Assembly (NCBI GenBank): GCA_014529385.2
Contig: CM043956.1
Coordinates: 63,928,620 to 63,988,619, forward strand
Length of the DNA stretch: 60,000 bases
Direction: 5' to 3'
From: Adiantum capillus-veneris
Taxonomy: Eukaryota; Streptophyta; Polypodiopsida; Polypodiales; Pteridaceae
The position numbers and the translations under genes were made by a program. A model generated the notes under the pieces. That model worked only from the letters and a program-made list of their open reading frames with translations, searched no databases and was not told the DNA's origin. Each line of letters starts with the position of its first letter. Positions within the stretch are counted from its first letter, which is position 1. Below are positions 38,962 through 50,883 of the stretch, in pieces.

Positions 38962-39316
38962 TTACTCTTGGGAAGCATTGCAAGCATTGAAAAGGTTTAG
39001 GTTATCCTTTAATTGTATGCCTTGCATCCATCTAGCATCTTCAAAAGGATAATTCTTAAACTTAATAAGATATTGTCTAGTACCTTGTCTTCATGTTGGA
39101 GAATGGACTAGGGCTGCAGCACCTCTTCTTGGTCCTCGATCTCCGGTGGGTCTTCAATAGTTTGTTCTTGAGGTGGCTCCCCTTTGTAAGGCTTTAGTAG
39201 GCTCACATGAAAAGCATTTTGTATGAGCCAATGGTTGGGCAACTTGAGTTGATAGGCCATCTCATTGATTGGCCTAAGAATCTGGAAGGGACCATAGTAC
39301 CTTTTTGCTAACTTAG
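38962..39316 (-). pseudogene. chromovirus (Ty3/gypsy) integrase C-terminus and chromodomain relic
   Basis: Reading leftwards from 39316: [20 protein letters not shown], the integrase GPF/Y domain; [19 protein letters not shown]; an acidic linker ending in TAG; then, after a frameshift, RQYLIKFENYPFEDARWM, a chromodomain-like segment with the expected aromatic residues, and a stop at 38962-38964. In chromoviruses this domain directs insertion to particular chromatin. It is cut at 39316 by Copia-3, and the rest of the element is not in the window in the expected place. Confidence 0.82.
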
Positions 39317-39589
39317 TGTTGGAATTAGGGCTGCAGAGAAACGCACACAGTTTGGAGAAGACGAAGGAAGCTCAATGCACACAATAGAGAGTGTGTTACT
39401 TAGTGTGCAATGGAGATAGATAGCCCTAAAGTGATGGGCGTATATATAATGCTAAGGGGAAAAAACCTTAGCCCTAGAGTGATGGGCGCATATACAATGC
39501 TCGGGGGAAAAAACCTCCTAAAGAGGGAAAAAATGCCCCGGCGGTCCTAGTGTGTTCACACACATCACTACCACATGTATATGGTAACA
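39317..39589 (-). repeat. Copia-3 3' LTR with internal duplication
   Basis: 273 bp, against 225-226 bp in Copia-2. The extra length is a tandem duplication of about 47 bp containing 'agtgatgggcg' and the 'ggggaaaaaacc' stretch (about 39425-39520). Confidence 0.9.
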
Positions 39590-39665
39590 AATCCCCCCTG
39601 GAGTGATGCGGTGAACGAGAGCTGGCACATGAGTAAAGGGAAGTGCCATGCACTGAGGACATCAT

Positions 39666-41329
39666 CAGTCCACAAAGGGGAGTAAGCCCAAAGCTTTGCG
39701 GAAAGCTTCAAGCTTCTCACGAGACAATGCCTTTGTGAAAAGATTTGCAAGGTTGTCCTGTGTTGGCACATAAGCCAAGCTGATCTCTCCTGTTGACAGC
39801 CTCTCCCTGACATAGTGGTAATGCACCTCAATGTGCTTTGTGCGAGCATGAAAAACTGGGTTCCTCGCAACTGCCAATGCGCTCTGACTGTCAGTGTAGA
39901 TAGTGTTGGCAGTGTCCTATCCAACACCCAAATCAGCCATAAGGCGTCTGAGCCATACACACTCAACCGTAGTTGTGAAGACTGCCCTGTACTCAGCCTC
40001 ACAACTCGAAGTGGCCACAGTAGGTTGCTTCTTGCTCAACCATGATATACATGAATTGCCAAGCATGAAACAAAAACCACTTGTGGACACTCGAGTGCCA
40101 AAACAACCAGCCCAATCTGAGTCCGAAAAAGCATGTAAGTCTGGCGGCAATGATCCCCCCTTGGGATAAAACAAGCCAAGATGTAAAGTTCCACTAAGGT
40201 AGCAAAAAATCCTCTTGACAGCCTGCCAATGCTTAGACCCTGGGCTATGCATAAATCTGCTGACTTGTGAGACTGCAAACTGAATATCCGACCTCGTGTT
40301 GCATACATAAATGAGGTAGCCAATAGCAGTTTGATAAAGAGTGACATCAGCAGAATCGCCAGCATCATGTAGACTCAACTTCAAACCTGTTTCCATGGGA
40401 GTGGCAATAGGTTTGCAATCCTCAAGTTCAAACTTACATAGCAATGTCTCTATGTAACTTTTCTGACACATGGCAATACCACCATCACACTACTTAAACT
40501 GTATACCCAAGTAATGATGCAACAACCCCAAATCTTTCATCTTGAAAGTAGCATTCAAATCAGTCTTAAATTCAGCAGTATGTCTCTCATTTGGTCCAGT
40601 GATCAGCAAATCATCGACATAAAGAACCACAATGAGAAGTACATCACCCTCACCCTTTACATACAATGTGCTTTCTGTTGTACTGTTACAAAAGCCTTGT
40701 TTGACCAAATGAGTGTCAGCTTTCTCATACCAAGCACGAGGAGATTGCTTCAACCCATACAAAGCCTTCTTACATCTGCAGACTTTGTCCTCTTGTCCTT
40801 TTATGACAAAACCGCGAGGCTGCGTTACATAAACTTCCTCAAATATTTCACCATTCAAGAAAGCAGTAACAATGTCTAATTGATGTACATCCCAACCAAA
40901 ATGAGCTTCCAATGCACATAGAAAACGCACAGTAGTCATACGACAAGTGGGAGCAAAAGTCTCTTCATAATATATGCCTTTTTGCTGTGCATAACCCTTT
41001 GCAACAAGTCGAGCCTTATGGCGATTGATCTCACCATCCGGCTTGCGTTTCAACTTGTAAACCCACTTCTTATTGCATGGCAGCCATCCAATTTTTTGAA
41101 TTATGTGCTTCATCAAAAGACAGAGGCTCCTCAACATCATGTAAGCTAGACACAGCCAAAGCATAACAATCTGATGCATAAGATGCATGGCAAGAGCCTG
41201 AACGAGTACGACTAGACAAAGGTGCATCCAATTTACTGTCGCGCAAAGTGTGCACCAACCATTTTGGCATACCTCTAGCCTGCTCATTTTCATCCCTTTC
41301 CTCATCAAGTACATCATGTACATCTGCAT
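39666..41329 (-). pseudogene. Copia-3 reverse transcriptase and RNase H
   Basis: RT runs from KKWVYKLKRKPDGE through HQLDIVTAFLNGEIFEEVYV, LYGLKQSPRAWYEK and the catalytic LYVDDLLITG to HHYLGIQFK. A TAG replaces the following residue. Then come SYIETLLCKFELED and RNase H (SDSDWAG, SSCEAEYRAVF), changing frame near 39917 to the block SALAVARNPVFHARTKHIE and ending LLPFVD. The region missing from Copia-2 is present here. Frameshifts occur near 41070-41110 and 39917. Confidence 0.9.
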
Positions 41330-41371
41330 TAATAATAGGCTGATCTATAACATTTTCAAAAACCCCATAGG

Positions 41372-42172
41372 CTATACATTTGCCTCATTGGAAATTACAT
41401 TCATATTTTCACAACTGAAAAGAGGCAACAAAGTGTCATAAATGTCATGTGAGCTTACATTACTATCTCTAGTACATGGCAACAAGGGCTGAACAGAATA
41501 TTCCACAAACACTACATCCCGTGAAACCAGAATATGTTTTGTTTGCGGATGATACAACCTGTAACCTTTGCTTTCAGCACTATAACCAACCAAAATACAT
41601 TTGACAGACTTATCATCCAATTTTTTGCGTTGTGTTTGTGGCACCAAAGCATATGCCAAATAGCCAAAACCACACATGCGTTCAATAGAAGGCTTTCTAT
41701 CATGCCATGCTTCATATGGAGTAATAGACTACAAAGCTTTCGTAGGAGACCTGTTTAGTGCATAAGTGGCACACATGATGGCCTCAAGCCAAAAAGAATG
41801 CGGCAAAGCTTGACTTTTGACCATACATCGTGCCATTTTCATAAGTGACTTGTTTTTCCTCTCAGCAACACCATTTTGCTGAGGTGTATAAGGCACTGTA
41901 CATTGGTGTTTTATCCCACGACTAGCCAGAAATGCATTAAATTCATGAGACATATACTCCCCCCCTCAATCGGAACGAAGGGTATCCATTGTACATTTCG
42001 ATACATTTTCAGCTATAGCTAGAAATTGTTTGAAGCACATAAAAACTTCGGACTTTTCTTTAAGCGAAAATAACCATGCATGCCTAGAGTAATCATCAAT
42101 GAAAGTCACAAAGTACAGGTAATTGCCTAAGGATGGAGTTTGCATGGGCCCACAAACATCACTATGCACAAG
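41372..42172 (-). pseudogene. Copia-3 integrase
   Basis: Three open pieces in order: HSDVCGPMQTPSLGNYLYFV (first Asp) to 41966; a TGA where a DNGGEY-like motif is expected, then MSHEFNAFLASRGIKHQCTV and NGVAERKNKSLM (Glu) to 41729; and the C-terminal YLAYALVPQTQRKKLDDKSV, CILVGYSAESKGYRLY. A TAG precedes LVHSD where Copia-2 has CAG. Confidence 0.88.
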
Positions 42173-43874
42173 CTACAACCTGCATGTGGCTCGAATTGAA
42201 CCATCCTTTGGAAACTTAGAAAGCTGCATCCTACCCAAAATACAGCCTTCACAAACATGTTTGACAGGTGCTTCAAGAGGCAGCAAAGAAGCAACCATAT
42301 CAGATTTCTGCAAACGCAGCAAACTGGCAAAATTCAGATGACCAAAACGTGCATGCCAAAGTTTTGCATCTGAAATAGCCCTTGAATCTAAACTGCATTT
42401 GCAAAATTTTATCCACACTTATCATATAAAGTGAGCTTATACAGCCCACGGCACAATAGCCCAGATGCAACGATTTTATCACCAAAACTGAGATCATGAA
42501 CTGTACATCTGTCATCCACAAATTTGACTACAAGTCCAAGTCTAGCAAGTGCGGATACAGACAAAAGATTCTTCTTGATCCCAGGTACATAAAGTGCATC
42601 AACAAGTGTGAAAGAACTGCCATTAGCAGCAGTAAGCACAATCTTTCCAACTCCCCGAACTGGATAAGAGGCATTGTTGGCACAAGTGACTGAATTTCCA
42701 TGAGGGACAGACTCAAGAGAGGTGAACCATTCACGATGTGAGGTAATGTGCTTTGTAGCACCACTGTCAAAATACCACACATGTGAATCTGCAGCAACAA
42801 CTGACAAGCATGCATCATGGACAACAGGATTGTAAGTGCACTCTGCGCTAAAAGCCCATTCTGCATCAACATCAGCATCACAGTCTCCTTTCACAGAAGA
42901 CTCAACAATGGCTGCATTTGTAGTGGAACCAGCATTTGCAGTGGAACCGCCCTCTTTCTTCTTAGCCTCTTTGGCCTTCAACTTAGGACATGACTTGATC
43001 AAGTTATCATTAGCTTTACAATAATGGCAACGCATCTTCTTTTTGCCCTTATCACCAGAATTTCTAGACGAATTGCTGCCAGTAGAAGCATTAGGAACAT
43101 AAGTTTTGCCACTCGCAGCAAAACCATAAGAAGTGGCCGCATTGCTGTTACCACCCTTTCTTTGAGAAGCAATAAAAGCCTGTTCAACTGCACGTTGCCT
43201 AGCTCTGTTTTTTCTGGAAAGTGACTCTTGCAACAGCAATGTGCATAATGTATCAAACTTGACAACTTCAGGATTTCCTTGGGTCATTAGTCTCCAAGTA
43301 CAAGCAAAAGTCTGGTAGGAATCCGGTAAGGCATCAAGAACAGTCTGCACAAGGGAACTGTCTGAAACGACTTCATCTGCAGAAATAAGTTGCTCATTGA
43401 TATCCTTGACACCAGCAAGGAAAGTGTCCATATCATCTTCCTCATGCATAATCTTCGACTCCAGTTCTTTACGCAGCAAAGCAATTTTAGCCTCATTACG
43501 GCTTGCATAAAGACTAGCCAAAGTATCCCAGCCTGTTTTGTAGATTTTGCTGAACAAATATGAGGAACAATGGTGTGCTTCACAGACAACGCAATCAATG
43601 CATGAGCATGCGCATCCTTGAAATCCCAACGAGCTTGTTCTGCAGTAGGCAAAACAACTCTAATAGCAGCAATCCTTGCAGCAAGACCTGCAACATCCTC
43701 AACATCGCCTACATCCTCAGAACCACGACGTACATCAATGCCCTATACAATATTCCAGACGCCCTTTGACACAAGAACGTGTTGCATCATATAAGCCCAC
43801 ATAGGGTAATTGTCCCCATCCAACCTGTCCTCGACAGCAAACATCTTGAAGACATCTGTGTTGTTGTCAGCCAT
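42173..43874 (-). pseudogene. Copia-3 gag, zinc knuckle, protease and pre-integrase region
   Basis: Gag starts at 43874 (MADNNTDVFKMFAVEDRLD), has TAG at the NIVQGI position of Copia-2, and changes frame near 43560-43640. It continues with LRKELESKIMHEEDDMDTF, an uninterrupted NSNAATSYGFAASGK (the Gypsy-2 insertion point in Copia-2), the zinc knuckle CHYCKANDNLIKSC, the protease VWYFDSGATKHITSH and WHARFGHLNFASLLRL. Confidence 0.9.
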
Positions 43875-44090
43875 GGTAAATGCTGCACCTGATGTGAAAA
43901 CTGCTCTAAAATAGGAGAAACGGAGCGGAAACAATACGTGCTATATAGCATAAATCGTAGAAGACTGTAAGGCACCTATTATGCAAAAAACGGCACTGAT
44001 ACAGAAACTCTGCACAAAATGACAAAATAGCCTGTGCAGTACTGCCTGTAGTGGAAACGGAGGCCAAAATGGGCCCGAATCAGAAATCCC

Positions 44091-44116
44091 ATAATAATAA
44101 TAATAATAATAATAAT
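44091..44116. repeat. AAT microsatellite at the Copia-3 / Gypsy-3 junction
   Basis: About eight AAT units joining the truncated leader of Copia-3 directly to the truncated leader of Gypsy-3. Both elements lack their 5' LTR at this point. Confidence 0.88.
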
Positions 44117-44447
44117 TTAAAGGTAGGAACGAGATCGGGAATATCTCCCATACCCAAGCCCAAGCTCACGCTCATGCTCAAGTCTCAGTCGCCCTTTAAA
44201 ATTATGTATTTTAGCTTAACATGTAACTAAAAATCGACTTTTTTGAGGACCAACGGAGCTTTAGGTGACTGAACGTTGTATTGTAAAGCACACCAGACCC
44301 TCTGAGTGATACGCTCCTTTTGAGCTATCACACACTTTAATCAAAAAACTGATTATTAAAAAACATTAAAAACATAAAAAAACGAGTGAAAATGGACGCC
44401 TAAAAAAGTAAGCGGTTAACCTTCGAGGTTATTCGCCGACGCTTGTA

Positions 44448-45234
44448 GTGTGCCAAAGGCACATGCATCTGCGCTCTGTTCGTGTGCTAGAGATGGAGCA
44501 ACTAGAGAGAATTTCGACTTACATGAGTTCTCAATATCTACCTACCTTAGGTTCCGGGCCCTCGGCGGGGACCCAAGGTAGTACAAACCAAGACCCTAAC
44601 ATAGCGGCTAGTGACTCTTCCTCTGACTACGATGTCATGGAGGGTTTCCCAATGCCTAATCCCGATAGCTCAAGCCACGGCATGCATGCCATGAGCCCGC
44701 GGTCCGGGCCGAGCGTGCTTAGCCGCTTGAAGGAAACCTTTGGTAGAGCCACTCGCTCCGAACATGGAGCTAATGATGTAAATGAGGGGGGTGGGGAAGT
44801 AAATTCTCCATTCATGACCAATGTAGACCCTATGCCCTTAGAGAATGTGCACGTGAATACTTCATTCACTACACCTCCTGACTCTTCAGAGCTATTCCCC
44901 TCCGAGGTCATATTACCCGATGGTAGAAACCTTGCCAAAGTGCAAGAGGTTGCGCGATATATCATTGCGGCTAGGGAAAAGCAAGTCGAGAGCTTACGCA
45001 AGGCGGATCACCGAAGAGAGTTAAAAGCGAAAGCCCCTATGTCAATATCCTTGCTAAGAGAGCAATCGAGTGCTCCTGACTTAGCAATCGCTAAGGGCCA
45101 ACCCCTAGAAAGCAACATTGCATCTAGCTCAAAGGACACCCCTAGCACCTCAATCTTAGATGGAGCGTTCTTAAATGAGAACTGGGAGTACGAACTACAA
45201 ACGAAAACTCTAACCGACCTATACACAGATCATA
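44448..45234 (+). pseudogene. Gypsy-3 gag N-terminal part
   Basis: A 263-aa frame opening MCQRHMHLRSVRVLEMEQLE. It contains a stretch absent from Gypsy-2 (PDGRNLAKVQEVARYIIAAR, then REKQVESLRKADHRRELKAK), so it is closer to the ancestral Gag start. It ends at NENWEYELQTKTLTDLYTDH, where the LARD-like element has inserted. Confidence 0.75.
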
Positions 45235-45408
45235 TGTAAGGAACTAGGCAACTAGGCTCTGGTAGATCCTCCTCCCAACCTCCCTTTATAGGGTGGGCTC
45301 CTAGCCCCTTGCCCTAGATGGATCCCCTGTCCACATTGCCTAGCCCGGCCCGTGGCCATTAGTCCTTGCCTAGCCTAGTCCTTAGGGTACAAGACCCGTG
45401 TCCTGACA
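45235..45408 (-). repeat. LARD-like element 3' LTR
   Basis: 174 bp, nearly identical to 50705-50878 (about six differences by eye), TG...CA ends. Confidence 0.88.
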
Positions 45409-45603
45409 TTACTTCCCCCTTAAGGAAGAGTTTTCGTCCTCGAAAACACAAGTAGTAACATCTTCTTAAGAATACTGGTGTTCTCTTTATTGACGTCCCA
45501 TAAGTGAGCTAGTTGTTTGTATGACCAATAATTGGTGCAGTGAGGAGGTTCAATGAAATCAAGAGGAATTTCTTGATTTTCAACATTGTTGTCCGTGTGC
45601 AAC

Positions 45604-45747
45604 CACTTTGGTCTAAATGGTAACTCCATATATAACTCACTTGAGTGCTGTAAAGGAGGAACCACAACTAAGAGTCACTTGGGTTTAAATGGTAACTCCA
45701 TTTATAACTCACTTGAGTATCGTAAAGGAGGAACCACAACTAAGAGT
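45604..45747. repeat. 72-bp tandem duplication inside the LARD-like element
   Basis: 45604-45675 and 45676-45747 are two copies with about nine mismatches. The 72-bp length keeps any reading frame. Confidence 0.85.
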
Positions 45748-48700
45748 TGTCCAAAGGCATAACCAGTTTTCAGATCTTCTGAAGGTACTGGAATAATGCA
45801 AGGAAACCTTGGCGTAACTTTCCATGTAGTTGTGAGCCAGATTTCCTACTCGCCTGAGTATCTTCAGCAGCCCGTTACATGTTCATCCCTAATGAAGGTT
45901 ACTTGCCAACATGCTCTGTCAGCACACCTGGTAAGTCCTTGACGTATGAAAGTATTGACACAATCTCCAACCCCACCACAAGAGGTGTTCAAAGTCGAAA
46001 ATCGTACTTAAGCAAATTCTAGAATAGGGAGAAACTCATCTATTTAGAAATGCGTTGTGTTAACGTATGGTCTTAGCAGATCCTTTAGCATAAGATTACT
46101 CTTTGTAATCTTTGTAATCTGCCTATCCCCTTGAATAACTGAAAGTACTGAGGTGTGTTTTCCTCACGGTTTACAGACAGTCTTCCCAGATGACTGGTAA
46201 ACGGGAAATCACAGTAGTGTTGAACATTGGTGAAGAATCAAAAATGTCTGAAATAACCATCGTGGTTAACGTGAAATAATCCACAAACGCCCAAACCGAG
46301 CCATGACCTCTATTGGTGGTTTATAGACTCAAAGGTAATCTCATAGAGATAGTGCACATAAAGTGCAAAATGCTTCATAAGCAACAACTTGAGGAATATG
46401 CATGCCATTCCAAATCAGCCTTTGCTAAACACTAGGGCCCATAACACCTAGTGTGCATGCATTTAACAAAAAACAGATCTGAACCTGTATTTCCATGGTA
46501 ATTCTTGCCAATACTTATGGCAAATGTGATGCGCCTAGCACACATTAACAGGAATGTAAATAGTTCTGAGAAGAAACTAAATACTTTCCTTTGCAATCTT
46601 TTGCAAGCCTTGCTGAAACGTTTTGAATCACAATAAAAGGTGAACCATTGATCACTTCTAGAGACAGACAATGAAACTTTTTCATTTCCTATATGTATAA
46701 ACAACCATATGTAATGTTGTTTAGTAGCACTTGTACCTTAACAAGCCATTCTAAGTATCCGACAATTTCTGGCCACCGAAATTGCTCCTGATACGTCGTG
46801 CTAAAAATGGTCTAGAAAACAAATGTGACCAGCACCTAGGGACTTTGTCGTGACACAGAATTGAAATAATGGCGCCAGTGTCAGTCCAGAGACTCATATT
46901 CTCCACATGTGGAATATGTCTCAACTATGGATGTCTGAAAAAGAACATCCTACAAGTACAGTACAAGATGTACTTGTGTGTGGAGGTAGCTCTAAACACT
47001 TTACGACAAGAGTGAGAGGGACCCTCTTTATCATGCTCCACACTGGCTAAACCGAACTCCTTGAGTTCCTAGACCATGTTGTATCCCATGTGACAACATG
47101 TGCCAAATTGAACCCTATAAGTAGGTTCGTAACAGCATAAGGCAGAAAAATAGATTGGACACTTGGCCCAAAATACTTTGTGTCGACATGCCCTTGGCAT
47201 GGCTCTGTAACATTCAAGCGTACTTATACGTCTTGAAAAACCAAACAAAGCATGCTGAAAAAGGAATAACACCAAATCAATAGATGCGTACCTGGAGATT
47301 TGAACGTAATGTTCACTTACCCGTATTTAAATGGAGAGGAGCACATCTCCTACCTGAAAAAACAAATAGTATTGCACTAGGAACCGTAGGTGTAGCCTTC
47401 CCAATCCAACCCCTTTGGTTAAAATCTACGTAGTTAAACCCCTTGGATGGGCCCTTTGTAGAAACTGCTCAACTAGCAGATAACGGTAACCAACATAGTT
47501 AACCGTGTACATAATGATTGGAATCAACTTGAAAAGTTGAGTTTTTTCGCTACCGCGTGGTAGATTGCAAAATTCTTTCCTTGAAAGTTTAACTGGGAGA
47601 GATCAAACTGTGATCCTCAATGCCTATGGGTGATTTAGCAGTCACCCGCCGGGTCGTACCCCAAAACGATATGTCTATAGACACTCCGTAGTGCTATAGA
47701 GAGAGCAGGAAATCCACACAAGTGAACTGCCTAGCTTTTGTGGACAGCCATGCTGTCGGAACTAATTGCTGTATCTATACTTCCTTATAGAGATCAGCGG
47801 CTGTGAGTTGAAGATTATCAAAAACTCAACGTGAGTGTCGCACAGAAAAAATGTAGTGCCAAAATGACACCCTAAACATCCGTAATGACAAGATTCTTGC
47901 TTGTCCATTAACGTTGATGTGTACTTCCCTGGGTAGATCTGTTCGATCTTGAAACAATCACCCAAAGAATGCCAATAATTGGGTCTTACCCTTGGTCGGG
48001 CTCTTAGCATGTGTGGCTCATAGCCCTTATGCAAATTAGTGGTCAATGGATGAACCAATGAAGACTAATTTGAGTAGCATCTTAGGCACGTGTTAGCTGA
48101 GAGTTAGAGCACCTTGGCTCAGGCTGACTCACGAGCAAAACATGTATCAAAAGCTTATCGTAGAAGCAGTACACCATTTTCTGGTATGACTCTCTCAACG
48201 AGAGAGGCAACAGAAAACACAAGTTAAATCTTGACCGTCTACCGTGTAGGGTCGTGACTGCATGAGGATGAGTTGAAAGGGGCACCTTGCCGGTAAATCT
48301 GGACGAAATGCATGAAGCGGCAGAATGGAATTCACATCACTAGCATGCCTTGCATACAGACTTTTAAGCCCTTGGCGAGAGTGATGGCCTCAACGTGAGA
48401 GGCAAAACCCGAAGTGCCTTGTACAGTCTAAAGTGGTAGGGATTCTGTGAGGCGATTTTCCCTATTTTTGCCATTTTTTTCCAACTTGTGTGCCACTGCC
48501 CATGATGCCAAAGTCATTGGGCAGTACATTGGCACGAGGGAGAAGCGGTGCTTCGTGTAAAACTGGTCATTGTTGTAACCAGTTGTCCCGAGAGTTCATA
48601 GGAGAAACTGGCTCACAAATGGCTCATAGCCATATTTGGATGTCGGATAGATGGCTCATAGCCATACCTGCTACACGAGAGAGAGTTGTCGTGTATGCGC

Positions 48701-50445
48701 GTATGCCCTCGTGTATCATGTACACCATGAAAGATCCTTCAAGCATAGTGTCAAATCCCTCCCAAATTTGTATGCTCATAGCATATACCAAACGTGGGTA
48801 GTTGCGCTGCAAGATGCGTAAATTGAAGCCGTGCTTCACATCAATTGAAGCCTTGCTGATTGGTGACATACAGATATCAGGACAAAAAGAGTCGACCTTG
48901 TCGAGTGGGTTCAATTGAAATTAGCTAGTAATGTGTGGCAAACGTCCTCTGTCCGCTTCTAGACACAATGATAAGGAGTCGGCCATGCCGAACAACATGC
49001 CCCACCAAATTGAAGCCTTGCTTCACAGACAAGCTGTTCTGGTCATAGCCAACGTATGCTCGTGCCATGATATAGCTATCATGGCAACAACGAATCGACC
49101 GTGTCGAAAATTACATCGTATGGAGAATCATGAAAATACCTGCAATAGATATGTAACTTGATTGCAGTTGCAAGTGTACCTGGAATTGCGAATACCACCG
49201 CGGGGTAAATATTCTTCGTCGTCCGCTAGAAGCGGCGACAAGGAGCCAGCCCTATGGAGCACCTTGGCTCCCTTTATGTCAACGAGCAACAGGTTGTGCC
49301 AATCTCCTTGAGATTCTAGACCCTGGTGTTGCCATAGCAAGCAATCACATCCGAATCAAAAATGTAAAATAACTGCATACCTCATGAATTGCGTGAAGAC
49401 TTGGAGTACCATGGTATCGATCTCTAGCAGCATGCATGAACACGCATACCAAGATATGGTGTGCCTTGACTTCTTGCTTCCACGCCGTCATAACTTACCC
49501 GCACAATTGTTTCTGTCATCGGGCATGTTGTGGATTCCCCTTTCAAGCCTGAGGAAAGGTATAATTCGATCCCCCAAATCATGATAGCCCACCCAATTGA
49601 ATCGGATCCGTCGCATGCCATATCTCTAAGAAGAATACCATGCAATTCTGCTACTCGCATGCCTTGCATGCGGGTTCCTGCAACCTTGATTCTAATCTCC
49701 TCGGGTAATCTGCTTAGTATCAACAACATGCATGCTTTGTCTTTGCAAATCACTCAGTTTGCAAAGATTTGAAAATGGTCGACTGCCCCTGCATATTTCG
49801 CGACCACCACCATGTTGTCGAAGTCGTGTAGTTTCGGAAATTGAAAACCTATTTTACATGCCGAATATGCATGAAAGCGTGTGTTCGGCCCACCATGGCA
49901 AAACGCTGCACCATGGCTGCCTTGCCATGAAGTTGATCGGCCATGGCGTTGCACAGAGCCCCAACCTACTGAATGCTGTCGACTGAAACCGTGGGCCAAA
50001 GCCCTTAAGTGGGGGGTTGCCCAAAATTAGGGCACGTTTTTGTTAAAAACAAATACACAATAATAAAAAAATTGAACGATCTCTGTAGCGATGGCGGGTA
50101 GCTGCGCAGAGCGTGTACACAAGGGGCAAGGTGGTGTGATGCTCGCAGGGCTTCGATCCTATGACGAAAATCGTCCAGCATGGCAGCGCACACCGTTCAA
50201 GCCTGCTCACGAGGCAATTGGTGGAGTTCGAGATTCGTCCCCCCCTCGCTGCAAGCGGCCTTGCACACAAGCCCTTCACCTTTGATCTCCTCGGTGTCTG
50301 CTAAGAAGGAAATCGTTCCTGCCGCCCTCTCCTTTCGCCTCTGCAGGGGGCTGTGCCCACGACCATGCCCCGTCGGTCTCTTCCTGCCTTCCCTGCCTGT
50401 GGAGCAGCCCTTCCCACGGCCATGCACTGTCGGCTTGTCCACGAC

Positions 50446-50446
<1 letters not shown>
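45748..50446. other. LARD-like interior, no genes seen
   Basis: 4.7 kb in which all open frames are short and none shows a known domain. Short motifs such as TCGACC..GTCGA and 'ggctcatagccat' recur, but without a clear period. Confidence 0.55.
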
Positions 50447-50543
<97 letters not shown>

Positions 50544-50552
50544 CTGGGAGAG

Positions 50553-50620
<68 letters not shown>
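50447..50620. repeat. GA microsatellite (two long blocks)
   Basis: (GA)n at 50447-50540 and 50556-50620, separated by 'ttctgggagagacgga'. It gives artificial Arg-Glu and Ser-Leu open frames on both strands. Confidence 0.97.
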
Positions 50621-50625
<5 letters not shown>

Positions 50626-50691
50626 GCCTTGAGAAGAAAACCATGCCTTCTTCCCCGCCATGGCTCCACCCTCCTTCCTCCTCTCCACCTT

Positions 50692-50703
50692 GCTCTGATA
50701 CCA
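50692..50703 (-). promoter_or_regulatory. LARD-like element primer-binding site (initiator Met tRNA)
   Basis: Minus strand TGGTATCAGAGC, one base inside the 5' LTR. It matches the Copia-1 site exactly. Confidence 0.9.
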
Positions 50704-50704
50704 G

Positions 50705-50878
50705 TGTAAGGAACTAGGCAACTAGGCTCCGGTAGATCCTCCTCCCAACCTCCCTTTATAGGGTGGGCTCCTAGCCCCTTGCCCTAGATGGATCCCCTCT
50801 CCACATTGCCTAGCCCGGCCCGTGGCCATTAGTCCTTGCCTAGCCTAGTCCTCAGCGTACAGGACCCATGTCCTGACA
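50705..50878 (-). repeat. LARD-like element 5' LTR
   Basis: 174 bp, paired with 45235-45408. Gypsy-3 gag homology resumes directly to the right. Confidence 0.88.
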
Positions 50879-50883
50879 TCACA

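Larger units (their letters stand above)
39317..44090 (-). mobile_element. Copia-3: 5'-truncated Ty1/copia element of the Copia-2 family
   Basis: Minus strand. 3' LTR 39317-39589, polypurine tract (complement of about 39590-39600), RNase H, RT, integrase, protease, gag with start at 43874, and about 215 bp of leader. The leader ends at an AAT microsatellite beginning at 44091. The 5' LTR and primer site are missing. It preserves the integrase and RT that Copia-2 lost, so it shows what the full family looked like. Several stops and frameshifts are present. Confidence 0.92.
45235..50878 (-). mobile_element. LARD-like LTR element without recognisable genes
   Basis: 174-bp LTRs at 45235-45408 and 50705-50878 (TGTAAGG...CCTGACA). 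A Met-tRNA primer site (complement of 50692-50703) and a polypurine tract (complement of 45409-45422) show that it lies on the minus strand. The flanks TCATA and TCACA are target duplications with one mismatch. The 5.3-kb interior has no RT, integrase, protease or convincing gag. The last codons before the polypurine tract (VFEDENSSLRG on the minus strand) resemble the end of a gypsy polyprotein, so it may derive from one by extreme decay. Confidence 0.82.

Noticed and set aside
48490-48801. 103-aa ORF and similar frames in the LARD-like interior as genes
   Set aside because: Composition is that of random non-coding sequence, no domain is seen, and both strands have frames of equal length.
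49424-49999. Minus-strand frames with a faint Gag-like look (FPKLHDFDNMVVVAKY, then LLILSRLPEEIRIK)
   Set aside because: Too weak to separate from chance; no zinc knuckle or conserved Trp pattern supports a Gag domain.
50180-50721. Several open frames of 118-174 aa on both strands
   Set aside because: They are (GA)n microsatellite translations (Arg-Glu or Ser-Leu runs) with no domain and no coding context.
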